The position numbers were made by a program, and so were the translations under genes. DNA of 38,990 nucleotides from Saprospiraceae bacterium. GTDB taxonomy: Bacteria; Bacteroidota; Bacteroidia; Chitinophagales; Saprospiraceae. The DNA is taken from positions 1-38,990 of the forward strand of contig JAHDEC010000028.1 in the NCBI GenBank assembly GCA_020629035.1, given 5' to 3'. Below are positions 8,708 through 17,980 of the stretch, piece after piece. How positions within the stretch are numbered: position 1 is the first letter of the stretch; every line of letters begins with the position of its first letter. The notes under the pieces were generated by a model, which saw nothing but the letters and a program-made list of their open reading frames with translations, was not told the origin of the DNA and ran no database searches.

Positions 8708-9484
8708 ATGGATTTTAAGTCAATAGAATTAAGCGTCATAGAACATCATTTTTTGGTTTGTACTATAAATAGACCTAAGACGCTAAATGCGCTGAATAAA
8801 CAAGTGTTTGATGAGATAGAATATATTTTTGGAGATTATCTAAATCATCATCCGGAAATTTATGGAGTGGTCATAACTGGTTCAGGCACAAAGGCTTTCG
8901 TGGCAGGAGCTGATATTACAGAGTTTTCTTCATTAGATGTTAACCAGGCTCAAGCACTGAGTAGGCGAGGTCAAATTATTTTCCAATCCATTGAAGATAC
9001 TAACATTCCAGTTATAGCTGCTGTAGAAGGTTTTGCCTTAGGTGGAGGATGTGAATTAGCTATGGCTTGTCATATGCGAGTCGCCTCAGAGAAAGCAAAG
9101 TTTGGGCAACCAGAAGTAAATTTAGGTTTGATCCCAGGTTATGGTGGAACACAGAGATTAAAACTATTAATTGGCAAGGCTAAAGCGATGGAGTTATTGT
9201 TAACAGCTGACATGATTAATGGGGAAGAGGCTCACCGATTAGGATTAGCTAATCATTTAGTGGAACCAGAACAGACGGTTGAAAAATCATTAGCGATACT
9301 TAAGAAAATTGCTCAAAAAGGACCAAGGGCTGTAAGTGCTTGTATAGAATGTGTAAATACACCTTATGGCGAGGAAGCCTATATCAAAGAATCAAAAATG
9401 TTTGGTGCTGGAATCGTTTCTGAGGAATCAAAAGAGGGGGTTGATGCATTTTTGAGTAAGCGGAAGGCAAACTTCAAACGTTAG
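8708..9484 (+). CDS. enoyl-CoA hydratase/isomerase (crotonase) family protein
   Basis: This 258-residue protein has the crotonase fold signatures. The oxyanion-hole segments are AGADI (66-70) and the FALGGGCELA stretch (109-118). Both catalytic glutamates of the hydratases are present, Glu116 in GGGCELA and Glu136 in QPEVNLG, 20 residues apart as in classical enoyl-CoA hydratase. Addition of water to short-chain 2-enoyl-CoA (such as crotonyl-CoA) is thus the likely reaction, in the cytoplasm. The exact acyl-CoA cannot be told from the sequence. The gene lies 21 bp after YfhO with no obvious promoter box. A 3-hydroxyacyl-CoA dehydrogenase that would act on its product is encoded at 35634, not adjacent. 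Confidence 0.9.
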   Translation: MDFKSIELSVIEHHFLVCTINRPKTLNALNKQVFDEIEYIFGDYLNHHPEIYGVVITGSGTKAFVAGADITEFSSLDVNQAQALSRRGQIIFQSIEDTNIPVIAAVEGFALGGGCELAMACHMRVASEKAKFGQPEVNLGLIPGYGGTQRLKLLIGKAKAMELLLTADMINGEEAHRLGLANHLVEPEQTVEKSLAILKKIAQKGPRAVSACIECVNTPYGEEAYIKESKMFGAGIVSEESKEGVDAFLSKRKANFKR

Positions 9485-9523
9485 GATATTGTAACATTTA
9501 TTTATTCGCCTAATTTAACCTGA

Positions 9524-10609
9524 ATGAAAAATATAATAATACTTTTCGCTCTCCTGTTTAACATGCAACTTGTTTCGGCTCAAATATCCTGTGTTTTAAA
9601 TAAACCAATGGTAATTGATTCGTTAAGTGAGTGTGGAACTCTTTCCACTGACACAATGATAGGAGATACACTGACGGTTTGTATTGATAGTATTTTGTAT
9701 TCCGAGTCTAATGGCAATTTATTAGATGGGGTTTTACCATCGTTTGATACAAGCATGTATGTCTTGATCGGTGCTAGCGGACCAGATGCGAATTGGATTT
9801 TTGTAGACTCTATCTCAGGAGGAGCTATCGGAGGAGTCTTTTATGATGAAGATGGAAATGGCATAGCTGATGATGATATTGGTGATGACTCTTGCGGAAA
9901 TCTATATGCCTGTGGTCATTTCTGTTTTGATTTTGAATTGATAAATACTACGCTTGGTACTGATTGCCCATTAAATGGAGTCATTGTATTAGGAGATACT
10001 AGTACAGGTGGAAATCCAATAGGTCAATTACCTTTTTGTGATGAACGAGAAATCACTTCTACACTACCTATAGAATTAAATTATTTTGCAGGGAGCGCTG
10101 AAGAAGATTATAATTTGATAATTTGGGAGACGATTTCAGAGATAAATAATGAGGGATATTATTTAGAGCGAAGTAAAGATGGGATTCGATTTTCAACAAT
10201 TGATTATATCGAGGGTAAAGGAAATAGTTACGAACGAACTAAATATGAATCAAAAGATCTCAAAGCTAAAGAAGTAAGTTACTATAGATTAAAACAAAAG
10301 GATTTCAATGGCGATTTTGCTTATAGTGAAATCATAGTATTAAGACGTAGTGAAGAAATTTATTTTGACGAACTACAACTCTTTCCAATACCAGCTAGTA
10401 ATCATATTTCGATTGATTATAATGATGAATTATTTACTTCATACAAAATCTTAGATTTGCAAGGGAGAACTCTTATTTCAGGCAATATTGACCAAGAAAA
10501 TTCATTCGAAGTAATAGATATACATGCACTAACTAGTGGGCTTTATTATATCCAGTTTTTTGGAGAATATTTTAAATCTGTACCACTTGTTAAAGAAGAG
10601 CGATTTTAG
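9524..10609 (+). CDS. secreted protein of unknown function with T9SS sorting domain
   Basis: I do not recognise the N-terminal part of this 361-residue protein. It has a signal peptide ending VSAQ (residue 19), then a cysteine-containing, Asp/Gly-rich region with a calcium-loop-like stretch DEDGNGIADDD (about 108-118). From about residue 180 comes the LPIELNYFAG segment, followed by the beta-sandwich module that usually precedes T9SS tails (GYYLERS-x-DG, and YYRLKQ-x-D-x-x-G). The tail itself (about 288-361) contains LFPIPASNHI, the LDLQGR segment and GLYYIQF. Export through T9SS to the surface or medium is inferred from this tail. It lies 39 bp after the crotonase gene and may share its transcript. 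Confidence 0.75.
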   Translation: MKNIIILFALLFNMQLVSAQISCVLNKPMVIDSLSECGTLSTDTMIGDTLTVCIDSILYSESNGNLLDGVLPSFDTSMYVLIGASGPDANWIFVDSISGGAIGGVFYDEDGNGIADDDIGDDSCGNLYACGHFCFDFELINTTLGTDCPLNGVIVLGDTSTGGNPIGQLPFCDEREITSTLPIELNYFAGSAEEDYNLIIWETISEINNEGYYLERSKDGIRFSTIDYIEGKGNSYERTKYESKDLKAKEVSYYRLKQKDFNGDFAYSEIIVLRRSEEIYFDELQLFPIPASNHISIDYNDELFTSYKILDLQGRTLISGNIDQENSFEVIDIHALTSGLYYIQFFGEYFKSVPLVKEERF

Positions 10610-10701
10610 CTATGACTCCTTCTGAGATCCCAGACTTAAAGATATGTGAATAAACCCATGAACATATTAATACGTAAGAAGATCAACGAGGGAGTTTTTT
10701 T

Positions 10702-10709
10702 TATATTTG
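10702..10709 (+). promoter_or_regulatory. -7 box (TATATTTG) for the DEAD-box helicase gene
   Basis: TATATTTG matches TAnnTTTG exactly. It lies 91 bases before the helicase ATG, which implies a leader of about 80-85 nt, unusually long compared with the other genes here. I see no clear -33 box. Confidence 0.5.
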
Positions 10710-10729
10710 CATTCTAATTTCATTCCTTT

Positions 10730-10773
10730 CGACATCTCACTTAAGAGAAAACTACAAATCGACAATGATGTTG
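10730..10773 (+). promoter_or_regulatory. possible hairpin in the helicase mRNA leader
   Basis: CGACATC (10730-10736) can pair with GATGTTG (10767-10773), seven pairs including one G-U, across a 30-base loop. TCGACA also occurs as a direct repeat (10729-10734 and 10760-10765). Long structured leaders are known for cold-induced DEAD-box helicases in other bacteria. Here this is only a suggestion. Confidence 0.25.
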
Positions 10774-10800
10774 GTTTAAATTATGAATTAGAGTACAAGT

Positions 10801-12027
10801 ATGACATTTAAAGAATTGGGCTTAAACGAAGCTCTACTGCAGGCCCTGGGTTACATGGGTTTTGAAAACGCAACACCGATTCAAGAAGGTGCTATTCCAT
10901 TAATTTTGAATAATAAAGATTTGCTAGCCTGCGCCCAAACAGGAACTGGTAAAACAGCTGCATTTATTTTGCCAGTCCTACAAAAATTATCCGAAAAAGC
11001 ATCAGATAAGACAGGAGCTCTAGTAATTGCTCCGACTCGTGAACTGGCTATCCAGATAGAACAGCAAATACAAGCTTTCGCATATTTTGTTAATTTAAGT
11101 TCAATAGCTATTTACGGTGGTGGAGATGGACAAGAATTTACTGATCAGAAGAAAGCACTCAAACAAGGAACTGACATCATAGTAGCGACACCTGGAAAAT
11201 TACTATCCCACTTAAATATGGGTTATGTCAACTTTAAAAGTATTCAATGTTTGATTTTAGATGAAGCTGATCGAATGTTGGATATGGGATTCTTTGAAGA
11301 TATTAAGAAAATAGTCAGTTACTGTGCCAAAGAAAGGCAAACACTCATGTTTAGTGCCACAATGCCACCCAAGATAAAACAGCTCGCTAAAACTATTCTA
11401 ATCGAACCAGAAGAAATAGCATTAGCCATTTCTAAACCTGCAGCAGGTGTTTTGCAAGCAGCTTATTTAGCCCACGAAGAACAAAAAGCCCCGCTAGTTA
11501 AACATCTTATTGATGCGAAAGAAAGTTATGAAAGTATCATCATTTTCTCGTCTACGAAGAAAAAGGTTAGGGATGTGGTGAGGGTTCTTCAAGGAAGTTC
11601 CTACAATGTGCAAGCCATATCTTCAGATTTACAACAAAAGGAAAGGGAAATGGCACTACGTAAATTTAAATCGAAAGAAACGCGAGTAATCGTAGCAACC
11701 GATGTTTTAGCAAGAGGTATAGACATTAAGGGAATCGATTTAGTGATTAATTATGATGTACCAGGCGATGCTGAAGATTACGTTCATCGGATTGGAAGAA
11801 CTGGCCGTGCTAAGAGTTCAGGTGTTGCCATTACTTTGATCAACCCAGACGATATGTACAAATTCAGTAAAATAGAGAAGCTGATCGAAATGGATGTGAT
11901 AAAAATTCCATTACCTCAAGAAATAGGCATAAGTCCAGAATGGAACACTAAAGGTGGTGGAAATAAAAATTATCAAAGAGGTAGATCTAAAGGAAAAAAG
12001 AACTTCAGACCTAAAAAACGTCGATAA
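10801..12027 (+). CDS. DEAD-box ATP-dependent RNA helicase (RhlE-like)
   Basis: The 408-residue protein has all helicase motifs in order: the Q motif around GFENATPIQ (20-28), Walker A AQTGTGKT (45-52), PTREL (78-82), TPGK (130-133), DEAD (154-157), SAT (185-187), ARGID (304-308) and HRIGRTGR (329-336). The C-terminus from about 380 is a short basic Gly/Lys/Arg tail that probably binds RNA non-specifically, as in RhlE-type enzymes. It unwinds short RNA duplexes with ATP in the cytoplasm and is likely to act in ribosome assembly or RNA decay. The single-gene unit has its own -7 box and a long leader. It converges on porT with only 2 bp between the stops. Assignment to a subfamily is less certain than to the DEAD-box family. 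Confidence 0.93.
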   Translation: MTFKELGLNEALLQALGYMGFENATPIQEGAIPLILNNKDLLACAQTGTGKTAAFILPVLQKLSEKASDKTGALVIAPTRELAIQIEQQIQAFAYFVNLSSIAIYGGGDGQEFTDQKKALKQGTDIIVATPGKLLSHLNMGYVNFKSIQCLILDEADRMLDMGFFEDIKKIVSYCAKERQTLMFSATMPPKIKQLAKTILIEPEEIALAISKPAAGVLQAAYLAHEEQKAPLVKHLIDAKESYESIIIFSSTKKKVRDVVRVLQGSSYNVQAISSDLQQKEREMALRKFKSKETRVIVATDVLARGIDIKGIDLVINYDVPGDAEDYVHRIGRTGRAKSSGVAITLINPDDMYKFSKIEKLIEMDVIKIPLPQEIGISPEWNTKGGGNKNYQRGRSKGKKNFRPKKRR

Positions 12028-12029
12028 AA

Positions 12030-12752
12030 TTATCCTTCAAGATGGAATGAAACAGTAAAGATCTGGGAGAGAATATCATCCAATATTCTAGACTCATTTA
12101 ATCCATCTTTAAAAATGTGCCGATTACTAATCCCTTGAGAAAACTTTATTTCAGGCGAGAAAATAAAATACGGGAAAAAGAATTGCATACCAGTTCCAAA
12201 TTCAATTTGAAAGTCATGAGGTGATATTTGGACTAATTCGGTAGCCACTTCTTGCTTTACTCTAGAATTACTCACAACATCATAACTGTACTTAACTCCT
12301 GCTACTACAAAAGCTCGTTTATCTTTATATGGAGCAGATTTAAATCGTATTAGCAAGGGCGTTTCGAAATTAACGGACTCAATTTGCTTGGTGTATCTAT
12401 TATCTCTTGTACCCGTATATTGGAGTGTATGTTCCATAAACGAAAAACCTGGCAAAAGTCTGAAATCAAAGTAGTCTCCAATCTTTATATTGGCGATCAA
12501 ATGGATATTAAAGCCTAAATCTTTTAAGCCAGTTACAATAGAGATACTATCATTGTTAATAAAGTTCTGACTACGATTTACCTTGTATGTTCCGTTGTTT
12601 ACCCCGAAGGTGATGCCAAAATAATAGGGCTTACTTTGGAAGTCCATAAAGTTATAATTACCAGCCGCTTTAAATTGAGCATTGGTAGAGCCAATAAAGA
12701 GATAGAATCCTACACAAATGAGGATTATTTTTCGGCATGATATATTGTACAT
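12030..12752 (-). CDS. porT: PorT-family outer-membrane beta-barrel protein, T9SS component
   Basis: This 240-residue protein has a signal sequence ending STNAQ, followed by alternating beta-strands typical of a small outer-membrane barrel (for example YYFGITFGVN, FRLLPGFSF, and the SPEIKFSQG segment near the end). Its length and pattern fit PorT, which is required for type IX secretion and gliding-related export in Bacteroidota. The position directly after ubiE is the arrangement found in many Bacteroidota, which strengthens the call. I chose the ATG at 12752 (M-Y-N-I-S-C-R-K). It overlaps the end of ubiE by 28 bp, and an ATG 24 bp further upstream is also possible. Overlap suggests translational coupling with ubiE. 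The protein should serve the T9SS cargo encoded at 134, 9524, 13669 and 20186. Confidence 0.8.
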   Translation of the reverse strand: MYNISCRKIILICVGFYLFIGSTNAQFKAAGNYNFMDFQSKPYYFGITFGVNNGTYKVNRSQNFINNDSISIVTGLKDLGFNIHLIANIKIGDYFDFRLLPGFSFMEHTLQYTGTRDNRYTKQIESVNFETPLLIRFKSAPYKDKRAFVVAGVKYSYDVVSNSRVKQEVATELVQISPHDFQIEFGTGMQFFFPYFIFSPEIKFSQGISNRHIFKDGLNESRILDDILSQIFTVSFHLEG

Positions 12753-13459
12753 ATTCCTAAACTTAGGGCTTTCCATGTTACTTTTTTAAAACCAATTTCC
12801 TTCAAAATACTCGCAAATTCATCGTAATCAGGGAACAATTGCACTGATTCATATAAATACTTGTATGCTTTAGGATCTTTGGAAGTTAATTTTCCTATGG
12901 TTGGTAAAATGTATTTAAAGTATGTATTAAACAGTTGTTTGAAGGGAAATATTGTGGGTCTGGAGAATTCTAAGATTAAAAGTTGACCATTATCGGATAA
13001 AACTCGGTGCATTTCCTTTAAACCAGCATTCAGGTTTTCAAAATTTCTTACCCCAAAAGCTGCGCTTACTGCATCGAAAGACCCAGTGCTGTAGTTTAGA
13101 TTTTCAGAATCACCGACCTCTAATGTTATGCGTTCATTCAGTCCTCTTTTCTGTACTTTCTTCTGACCTATTTCGATCATTCCTGGCGATATATCCATTC
13201 CCACAATCTTCTCTAGATCCAACTGTCGATCCGCTTCAATGGCTAGATCTGCGGTACCTGTTGCAATATCAAGTAGTGATTTTGGTTGTTTAGCCGCTAA
13301 AGTTTTTATGGCTTTTCTTCGCCAAATCGAATCAATTCCTGCTGATAAAAATCCATTCAGAAAATCGTAAAAGGGAGCAATTTTATCAAACATTGATGTA
13401 ACTTCTTGCTTTTTACTTATATCAGTTTGCTGATAAGGTCTGACTTGATTATGCTCCAT
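12725..13459 (-). CDS. ubiE: demethylmenaquinone / 2-polyprenyl-benzoquinol C-methyltransferase
   Basis: The 244-residue protein is a class I SAM methyltransferase with the SAM-binding loop DIATGTADLA (64-73), the acidic strand GMDISPGMIE (87-96), GDSENL (116-121) and the family-specific AFGVRNFEN segment (134-142), plus a late NGQLLILEFSRP. It performs the final C-methylation of the quinone ring. Because Bacteroidota respire with menaquinone, the substrate is most likely demethylmenaquinone, and the gene could also be called menG. It is the first gene of the ubiE-porT pair, with an exact -7 box 23 bases upstream of the ATG. Confidence 0.93.
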   Translation of the reverse strand: MEHNQVRPYQQTDISKKQEVTSMFDKIAPFYDFLNGFLSAGIDSIWRRKAIKTLAAKQPKSLLDIATGTADLAIEADRQLDLEKIVGMDISPGMIEIGQKKVQKRGLNERITLEVGDSENLNYSTGSFDAVSAAFGVRNFENLNAGLKEMHRVLSDNGQLLILEFSRPTIFPFKQLFNTYFKYILPTIGKLTSKDPKAYKYLYESVQLFPDYDEFASILKEIGFKKVTWKALSLGICTIYHAEK

Positions 13460-13482
13460 GTTTTTCTTTTTAATAAACAGTT

Positions 13483-13510
13483 CAAAAGTAGTAAGAAAAA
13501 TTTGAGCAAA
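13483..13510 (-). promoter_or_regulatory. promoter for ubiE-porT (TTTG-N16-TACTTTTG)
   Basis: On the minus strand TTTG (13510-13507) is followed after 16 bases by TACTTTTG (13490-13483), an exact TAnnTTTG box. The ATG of ubiE at 13459 is 23 bases further. The spacer is slightly short. It lies back to back with the promoter box at 13628 in the same 200-bp gap. Confidence 0.5.
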
Positions 13511-13627
13511 TGGTTCATTGCTAAGCTATAAATCTCTTTATTTTATCTCCAGCCGTAAATAGCTTCAAAATCAAGTAATTTGAGGGACAAAAGGCGGATA
13601 TTAAGCTAGATATATATCAAAAATTAG

Positions 13628-13635
13628 TATCTTTG
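13628..13635 (+). promoter_or_regulatory. -7 box (TATCTTTG) for the arylsulfotransferase-like gene
   Basis: TATCTTTG matches TAnnTTTG exactly. The last three bases form a TTG in frame with the downstream gene, which could be mistaken for its start. A start inside the -7 box is not possible if this is the promoter, so a later TTG (13669) is preferred. Confidence 0.5.
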
Positions 13636-13668
13636 TGCTTCAATATTTTGGACCAAATTTCTTTTTAT

Positions 13669-15312
13669 TTGTATTCATTTAAACCATCCCTTTTATTTCT
13701 CCTTTGTTTGTTTTTTCTAACTGAAAATTCCCAAGCACAGACCGTGGGGTTGTTTAATTATTCAGATAAAGCATTTGAGGGATATACGCTAATCGCTGGA
13801 TTTTCCCAAGATGTTTTTTTAATAGACAATTGTGGTTTAAAAGTTCATCAATGGTCAGTCCAAGCACAGCCGGGGATGTCTACTTATTTGTTAGAAGATG
13901 GCCGTCTTCTGAGAGCAGGTCGAACAAACTCTTCATTTAGTGGTGGTGGTAGTGGAGGACTTGTTCAAATTTATGGTTGGGAAAGTGAGCTATTATGGTC
14001 TTACAGATTTACTAATGATTTTGAGCACCAACACCATGATCTTGAGATTCTTCCCAACGGAAATATTTTAGTCTTAGCATGGGATTTAGTGTTGGTGCAA
14101 GACGCTGTAGCATTGGGAAGAGATCCCGAACTACTTACTGATGATGGTATTTGGCTGGAAAAAGTAGTTGAAATAGAGCCTATTGGAACTGAAGAAATGA
14201 ATATTGTTTGGACATGGAGGCTTAAAGATCATATCGTTCAAGATCGATTTCCTTCCTTAAGCACATTTGGAGATATTGCCGAAAATTTTAGAAAACTCGA
14301 TATAAATTTTCCGATACAGCAAGACGTCGATATCATCCATTGTAATTCTATTGATTATAATCCCGTATTGGATCAGATAGTTTTAAGTTCTCGCAACTTA
14401 AGTGAAATCTGGATTATAGATCATTCAGTAACTACCGAAGAAGCAGCTGGTGATGATGAGGGTAAATATGGAATTGGAGGTGATTTTCTTTATCGATGGG
14501 GTAACCCCCAAGTTTATCAGCGTGGAGATGAAGAAGATAAAATCTCATTTGGCCAGCATGATGCATCATGGATTTTAGAAGGCTTACCAGGGGAGGGTAA
14601 TATCACCTTGTATAATAACGGCACCTCTAGAATTGGACCAGACTTCAGTGAAGCATTAGAGATTTCCTTACCACTAAATGAAGACGGTAGCTATCAATCC
14701 TCTGAGGAGGAAGCTTTTGAACCTGCAACTGTAGAATGGGTTTATGGTAATCCAGATGATCAGTTTTTCTTTTCTACCAGAATGTCTGGTGTTCAAAGAC
14801 TCGAAAATGGAAACACATTGATTTGTTCAGCAGATCAAGGACGTCTATTTGAAGTTGATGATTTAAATGAAATAGTTTGGGAATATGTATCACCTGTTTC
14901 AGCAGGAGGGATCATCACTCAAGGTAATCAAGCTGTTGGGAATTCTTTGTTTAGAGCTTATAGATATGGACTTGATTTTCCAGCTTTTGAAGATAAAACA
15001 CTCATTCCTACAGTTCCTATAGAGTTAAATCCACTTGACTATGATTGTCTGAGTGTAGATACAGAAGAAACTCAAATTAATCAAGGAATTAGCATTAACA
15101 ATCCCATATCAGATGTATTAGTGATTGATTCTGGATCGATACCCATGCATGAGCTAGCAATCTACAATCTCCAAGGACAAAAAGTTTATCATACAGCACT
15201 TGAAAATTCCAATAATAAATCAATAAATACTAGCTTCTTAGCCAGTGGAAATTATTTTCTAAGATGTAAAGGAGCGAAAGAAATATTTACGAAAACATTC
15301 ATCAAACTATAA
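13669..15312 (+). CDS. arylsulfotransferase (ASST)-like beta-propeller protein with T9SS sorting domain
   Basis: The protein resembles the arylsulfotransferase family, six-bladed propellers that move sulfuryl groups between phenols. Signs are W/G-rich blades, HHDLEILPNGN early on, IIHCNS and NPVLDQIVLSSRN in the middle, FGQHDASW, and the QRLENGNTLIC blade. Several conserved histidines (HH, IIH, GQH) are candidates for the active site, but I cannot confirm catalysis. The last 75 residues or so form a T9SS sorting domain (HELAIYNLQGQKVY, then NYFLRC). No ATG precedes the signal sequence. The TTG at 13669 gives a normal signal peptide (Y-S-F-K-P-S, a leucine-rich core, NSQAQ) and 547 residues, whereas TTGs at 13633 and 13648 lie in or right next to the promoter. 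gyrA follows after 30 bp. Confidence 0.75.
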   Translation: MYSFKPSLLFLLCLFFLTENSQAQTVGLFNYSDKAFEGYTLIAGFSQDVFLIDNCGLKVHQWSVQAQPGMSTYLLEDGRLLRAGRTNSSFSGGGSGGLVQIYGWESELLWSYRFTNDFEHQHHDLEILPNGNILVLAWDLVLVQDAVALGRDPELLTDDGIWLEKVVEIEPIGTEEMNIVWTWRLKDHIVQDRFPSLSTFGDIAENFRKLDINFPIQQDVDIIHCNSIDYNPVLDQIVLSSRNLSEIWIIDHSVTTEEAAGDDEGKYGIGGDFLYRWGNPQVYQRGDEEDKISFGQHDASWILEGLPGEGNITLYNNGTSRIGPDFSEALEISLPLNEDGSYQSSEEEAFEPATVEWVYGNPDDQFFFSTRMSGVQRLENGNTLICSADQGRLFEVDDLNEIVWEYVSPVSAGGIITQGNQAVGNSLFRAYRYGLDFPAFEDKTLIPTVPIELNPLDYDCLSVDTEETQINQGISINNPISDVLVIDSGSIPMHELAIYNLQGQKVYHTALENSNNKSINTSFLASGNYFLRCKGAKEIFTKTFIKL

Positions 15313-15342
15313 AGTACTAATTAAAAACACAAGAGTTCAAGA

Positions 15343-17808
15343 ATGGCAGAAAACGCAAGAATAATTCCTATAAATATAGAGGATGAGATGAAGTCAGCCT
15401 ACATTGATTATTCAATGTCGGTGATCGTGTCAAGAGCACTACCTGATGTAAGAGATGGTTTAAAACCTGTCCACAGAAGGGTATTATATGGAATGTCCGA
15501 ACTTGGACTAACCAATAATAAGTCGCACAAAAAATCAGCACGTATCGTGGGAGAGGTCCTTGGTAAATACCATCCACATGGTGATACTTCGGTATACGAC
15601 TCCATGGTAAGAATGGCTCAGGATTGGTCGCTTAGATATCCTTTGGTAGATGGACAAGGTAACTTTGGATCTATGGATGGTGACAGTCCAGCAGCCATGA
15701 GATATACTGAAGCTAGATTAGAAAAAATAAGCGATGAAATCTTAGCTGACATCAATAAAGAAACCGTTGATTTTTCACTGAACTTTGATGATTCTTTGGA
15801 AGAACCAACTGTTTTGCCTACAAAGTTGCCGAATCTATTGATCAATGGTGCTTCAGGGATTGCCGTCGGTATGGCAACCAATATGCTTCCGCATAATTTG
15901 TCAGAAGTGATAGATGGAGTAACCGCAACCATTGATAATCCTGACATTGATATAGAAGAGCTAATAGAGCATGTAAAAGCCCCAGATTTTCCTACAGGTG
16001 GAATTATTTATGGGATGGAAGGGGTTCGTCAAGCACTAAGAACAGGAAGAGGTAAGGTAGTGGTTAGAGGTAAGGCCGAGATAGAATCTAAACCCAATGG
16101 GCGAGAAGTAATCATCATTAATGAGATACCATATTGGGTAAATAAAGCCAATTTAGTAATGAAGATTGCTGATTTGGTAAATGAGGATAAAATTCAAGGT
16201 ATTAGTGATATAAGAGATGAGTCTGACCGAAACGGACTGCGAATTGTTGTAGAGGTTAAGAAGGATGCAATGGCCAATGTTGTGCTGAGTAAGTTGTACA
16301 AGTATTCTCAGTTACAAACGTCTTATGGTGTAAATAATGTAGCCTTAGTTAATGGACGTCCACAAACATTGAACCTAAAACAACTTATCGAGGAGTTTGT
16401 CAAATTTAGATTAGAAGTTGTAGTTAGAAGAACACAATACGATCTAAAGAAAGCAGAGGAGCGCGCTCACATATTAGAAGGCTTAATCATTGCCATAGAT
16501 AATCTAGATGAGGTAATTAAGATCATCAGATCATCTAAAACGGTAGATGAGGCAAAAGACAGCTTAATCAAAGCATTTAGCTTATCAGACATTCAAGCAA
16601 AAGCAATCTTAGAAATGAGATTAGCTAAGTTAGTAAGTCTAGAAATGAATAAGTTACGTACTGAGTACGATGAGTTAAAAGCTAAGATTGAAGATTTCAA
16701 GGACATTATTGCTAGTGAAGGCAGACAGCGCTCAATTATTAAGGAAGAATTAGCTGAACTGAAAGAGAAATACGGTGATGAAAGAAGGACAGAAATTTCA
16801 TATGCAGATGGTGAGATAAATATCGAAGATATGATTCCTAATGAAGAAGTGGTTGTCACTATTTCTTCTATGGGATACATCAAGCGTACAAAGGCTAATG
16901 AGTTTAAGGCTCAAGGTAGAGGAGGAAGAGGCTCCAGAGGAAGTAAAACCAGAGATTCCGATATCATCGATCACATGTTCGCTGCCACCAATCATAATTA
17001 TTTATTATTATTTACTGAGCGGGGAAGGTGTTTCTGGTTGAGAGTATACGAGATTCCTGAAGGTAGTAAGATAGGAACTGGACGAGTTATTCGAAACTTC
17101 CTTAACATTGAAAAAGATGATAACATTAAAGCATACATCTTAATCAAGGATTTAACCGATGAGGAATTTTTAGATTCACATTCACTGGTATTTGTAACAA
17201 AAAATGGACTCATTAAAAAGACAAGTGCCAGAGCTTATTCCAGACCACGTACTAATGGAATTAATGCGATTACGATCAATGATGGTGATCAATTATTACA
17301 AGTAGAACTCACAGATGGAACCCAAAATGTACTGATTGCCAATAAACTAGGACGTGCTATTCATTTTAATGAAAACGACGTTCGGAACATGGGTAGAAAT
17401 GCTGCCGGGGTGAAAGCTATGAACCTTGATAAGTCGAAAGATGAAATAGTCGGAATGATAACTCATGATCCAGGTGTAGATGATGGAACAATTCTTGTCA
17501 TTTCAGAAAAAGGTATTGGTAAAAGATCATCATTTGATGATTATTCTATCATCAAACGTGGTGGTAAAGGAGTTATCAATATGAAGACTAGTGATAAGAC
17601 TGGAGCAGTAGTAACGATCCAAAAAGTAGCGGCTGAAGACGATATCTTAATAACAACAACAGATGGTATCATCATCCGTATGAGCGTAGCTGATATTAAA
17701 GTACAGAACAGGGCAACTCAGGGTGTGAAGTTGATTAATCTTAGGAAAGACGATAACATTGCTGATATTGCAGTTATTAAAGGTGGCGGAGCAGATGAAG
17801 AAGAATAG
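15343..17808 (+). CDS. gyrA: DNA gyrase subunit A
   Basis: GyrA cuts and rejoins DNA in the A2B2 gyrase that introduces negative supercoils. The 821-residue protein has the winged-helix active site with catalytic Tyr121 ([10 protein letters not shown]) and the quinolone region [13 protein letters not shown]. Thr82 and Asp86 align with Ser83 and Asp87 of E. coli; a threonine is not rare in wild-type GyrA of other phyla. The coiled-coil arm spans about 360-480. The C-terminal beta-pinwheel begins at about 500 and carries the GyrA box QGRGGRG (524-530), which separates gyrase from ParC. It ends in a short acidic tail. The gene lies 30 bp after the arylsulfotransferase-like gene with no obvious promoter box of its own. 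Confidence 0.97.
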   Translation: MAENARIIPINIEDEMKSAYIDYSMSVIVSRALPDVRDGLKPVHRRVLYGMSELGLTNNKSHKKSARIVGEVLGKYHPHGDTSVYDSMVRMAQDWSLRYPLVDGQGNFGSMDGDSPAAMRYTEARLEKISDEILADINKETVDFSLNFDDSLEEPTVLPTKLPNLLINGASGIAVGMATNMLPHNLSEVIDGVTATIDNPDIDIEELIEHVKAPDFPTGGIIYGMEGVRQALRTGRGKVVVRGKAEIESKPNGREVIIINEIPYWVNKANLVMKIADLVNEDKIQGISDIRDESDRNGLRIVVEVKKDAMANVVLSKLYKYSQLQTSYGVNNVALVNGRPQTLNLKQLIEEFVKFRLEVVVRRTQYDLKKAEERAHILEGLIIAIDNLDEVIKIIRSSKTVDEAKDSLIKAFSLSDIQAKAILEMRLAKLVSLEMNKLRTEYDELKAKIEDFKDIIASEGRQRSIIKEELAELKEKYGDERRTEISYADGEINIEDMIPNEEVVVTISSMGYIKRTKANEFKAQGRGGRGSRGSKTRDSDIIDHMFAATNHNYLLLFTERGRCFWLRVYEIPEGSKIGTGRVIRNFLNIEKDDNIKAYILIKDLTDEEFLDSHSLVFVTKNGLIKKTSARAYSRPRTNGINAITINDGDQLLQVELTDGTQNVLIANKLGRAIHFNENDVRNMGRNAAGVKAMNLDKSKDEIVGMITHDPGVDDGTILVISEKGIGKRSSFDDYSIIKRGGKGVINMKTSDKTGAVVTIQKVAAEDDILITTTDGIIIRMSVADIKVQNRATQGVKLINLRKDDNIADIAVIKGGGADEEE

Positions 17809-17885
17809 TCTTAACATAATTATAAAATTTATTAACGTTAACTTATAGATAGAACGTGACTAAATTAGGTTTAGAAAGAGTACAC

Positions 17886-17918
17886 TTGCTGAGTTTATTT
17901 AGTCATGCATTATATTTG
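17886..17918 (+). promoter_or_regulatory. promoter for the TPR protein gene (TTG-N22-TATATTTG)
   Basis: TTG (17886-17888) and TATATTTG (17911-17918, exact TAnnTTTG) are 22 bases apart, within the range seen in Bacteroidota. The ATG at 17981 is 62 bases further. This separates the TPR gene from gyrA. Confidence 0.55.
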
Positions 17919-17980
17919 TATTAAAATTTTGCAATAGAAAACCCAGTATCTATTATTTAATTGTAAAACACGAAAATCTT

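Noticed and set aside
10658-10717. 19-codon open frame before the helicase gene
   Set aside because: It runs across the probable -7 promoter box (10702-10709), so it would not be on the helicase transcript, and it has no coding character.
15424-15600. Quinolone-resistance substitution in GyrA (Thr82)
   Set aside because: A threonine at this position can be the natural residue outside Proteobacteria, so without relatives it cannot be called a resistance change.
15368-17213. Several open frames of 65-110 codons on both strands inside gyrA
   Set aside because: They are shadows of a highly conserved gyrA reading frame and have no family similarity.
17832-17841. Palindrome TTAACGTTAA after gyrA as a terminator
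   Set aside because: It has no loop and no following T-run. It may be a protein site but there is nothing to support that.
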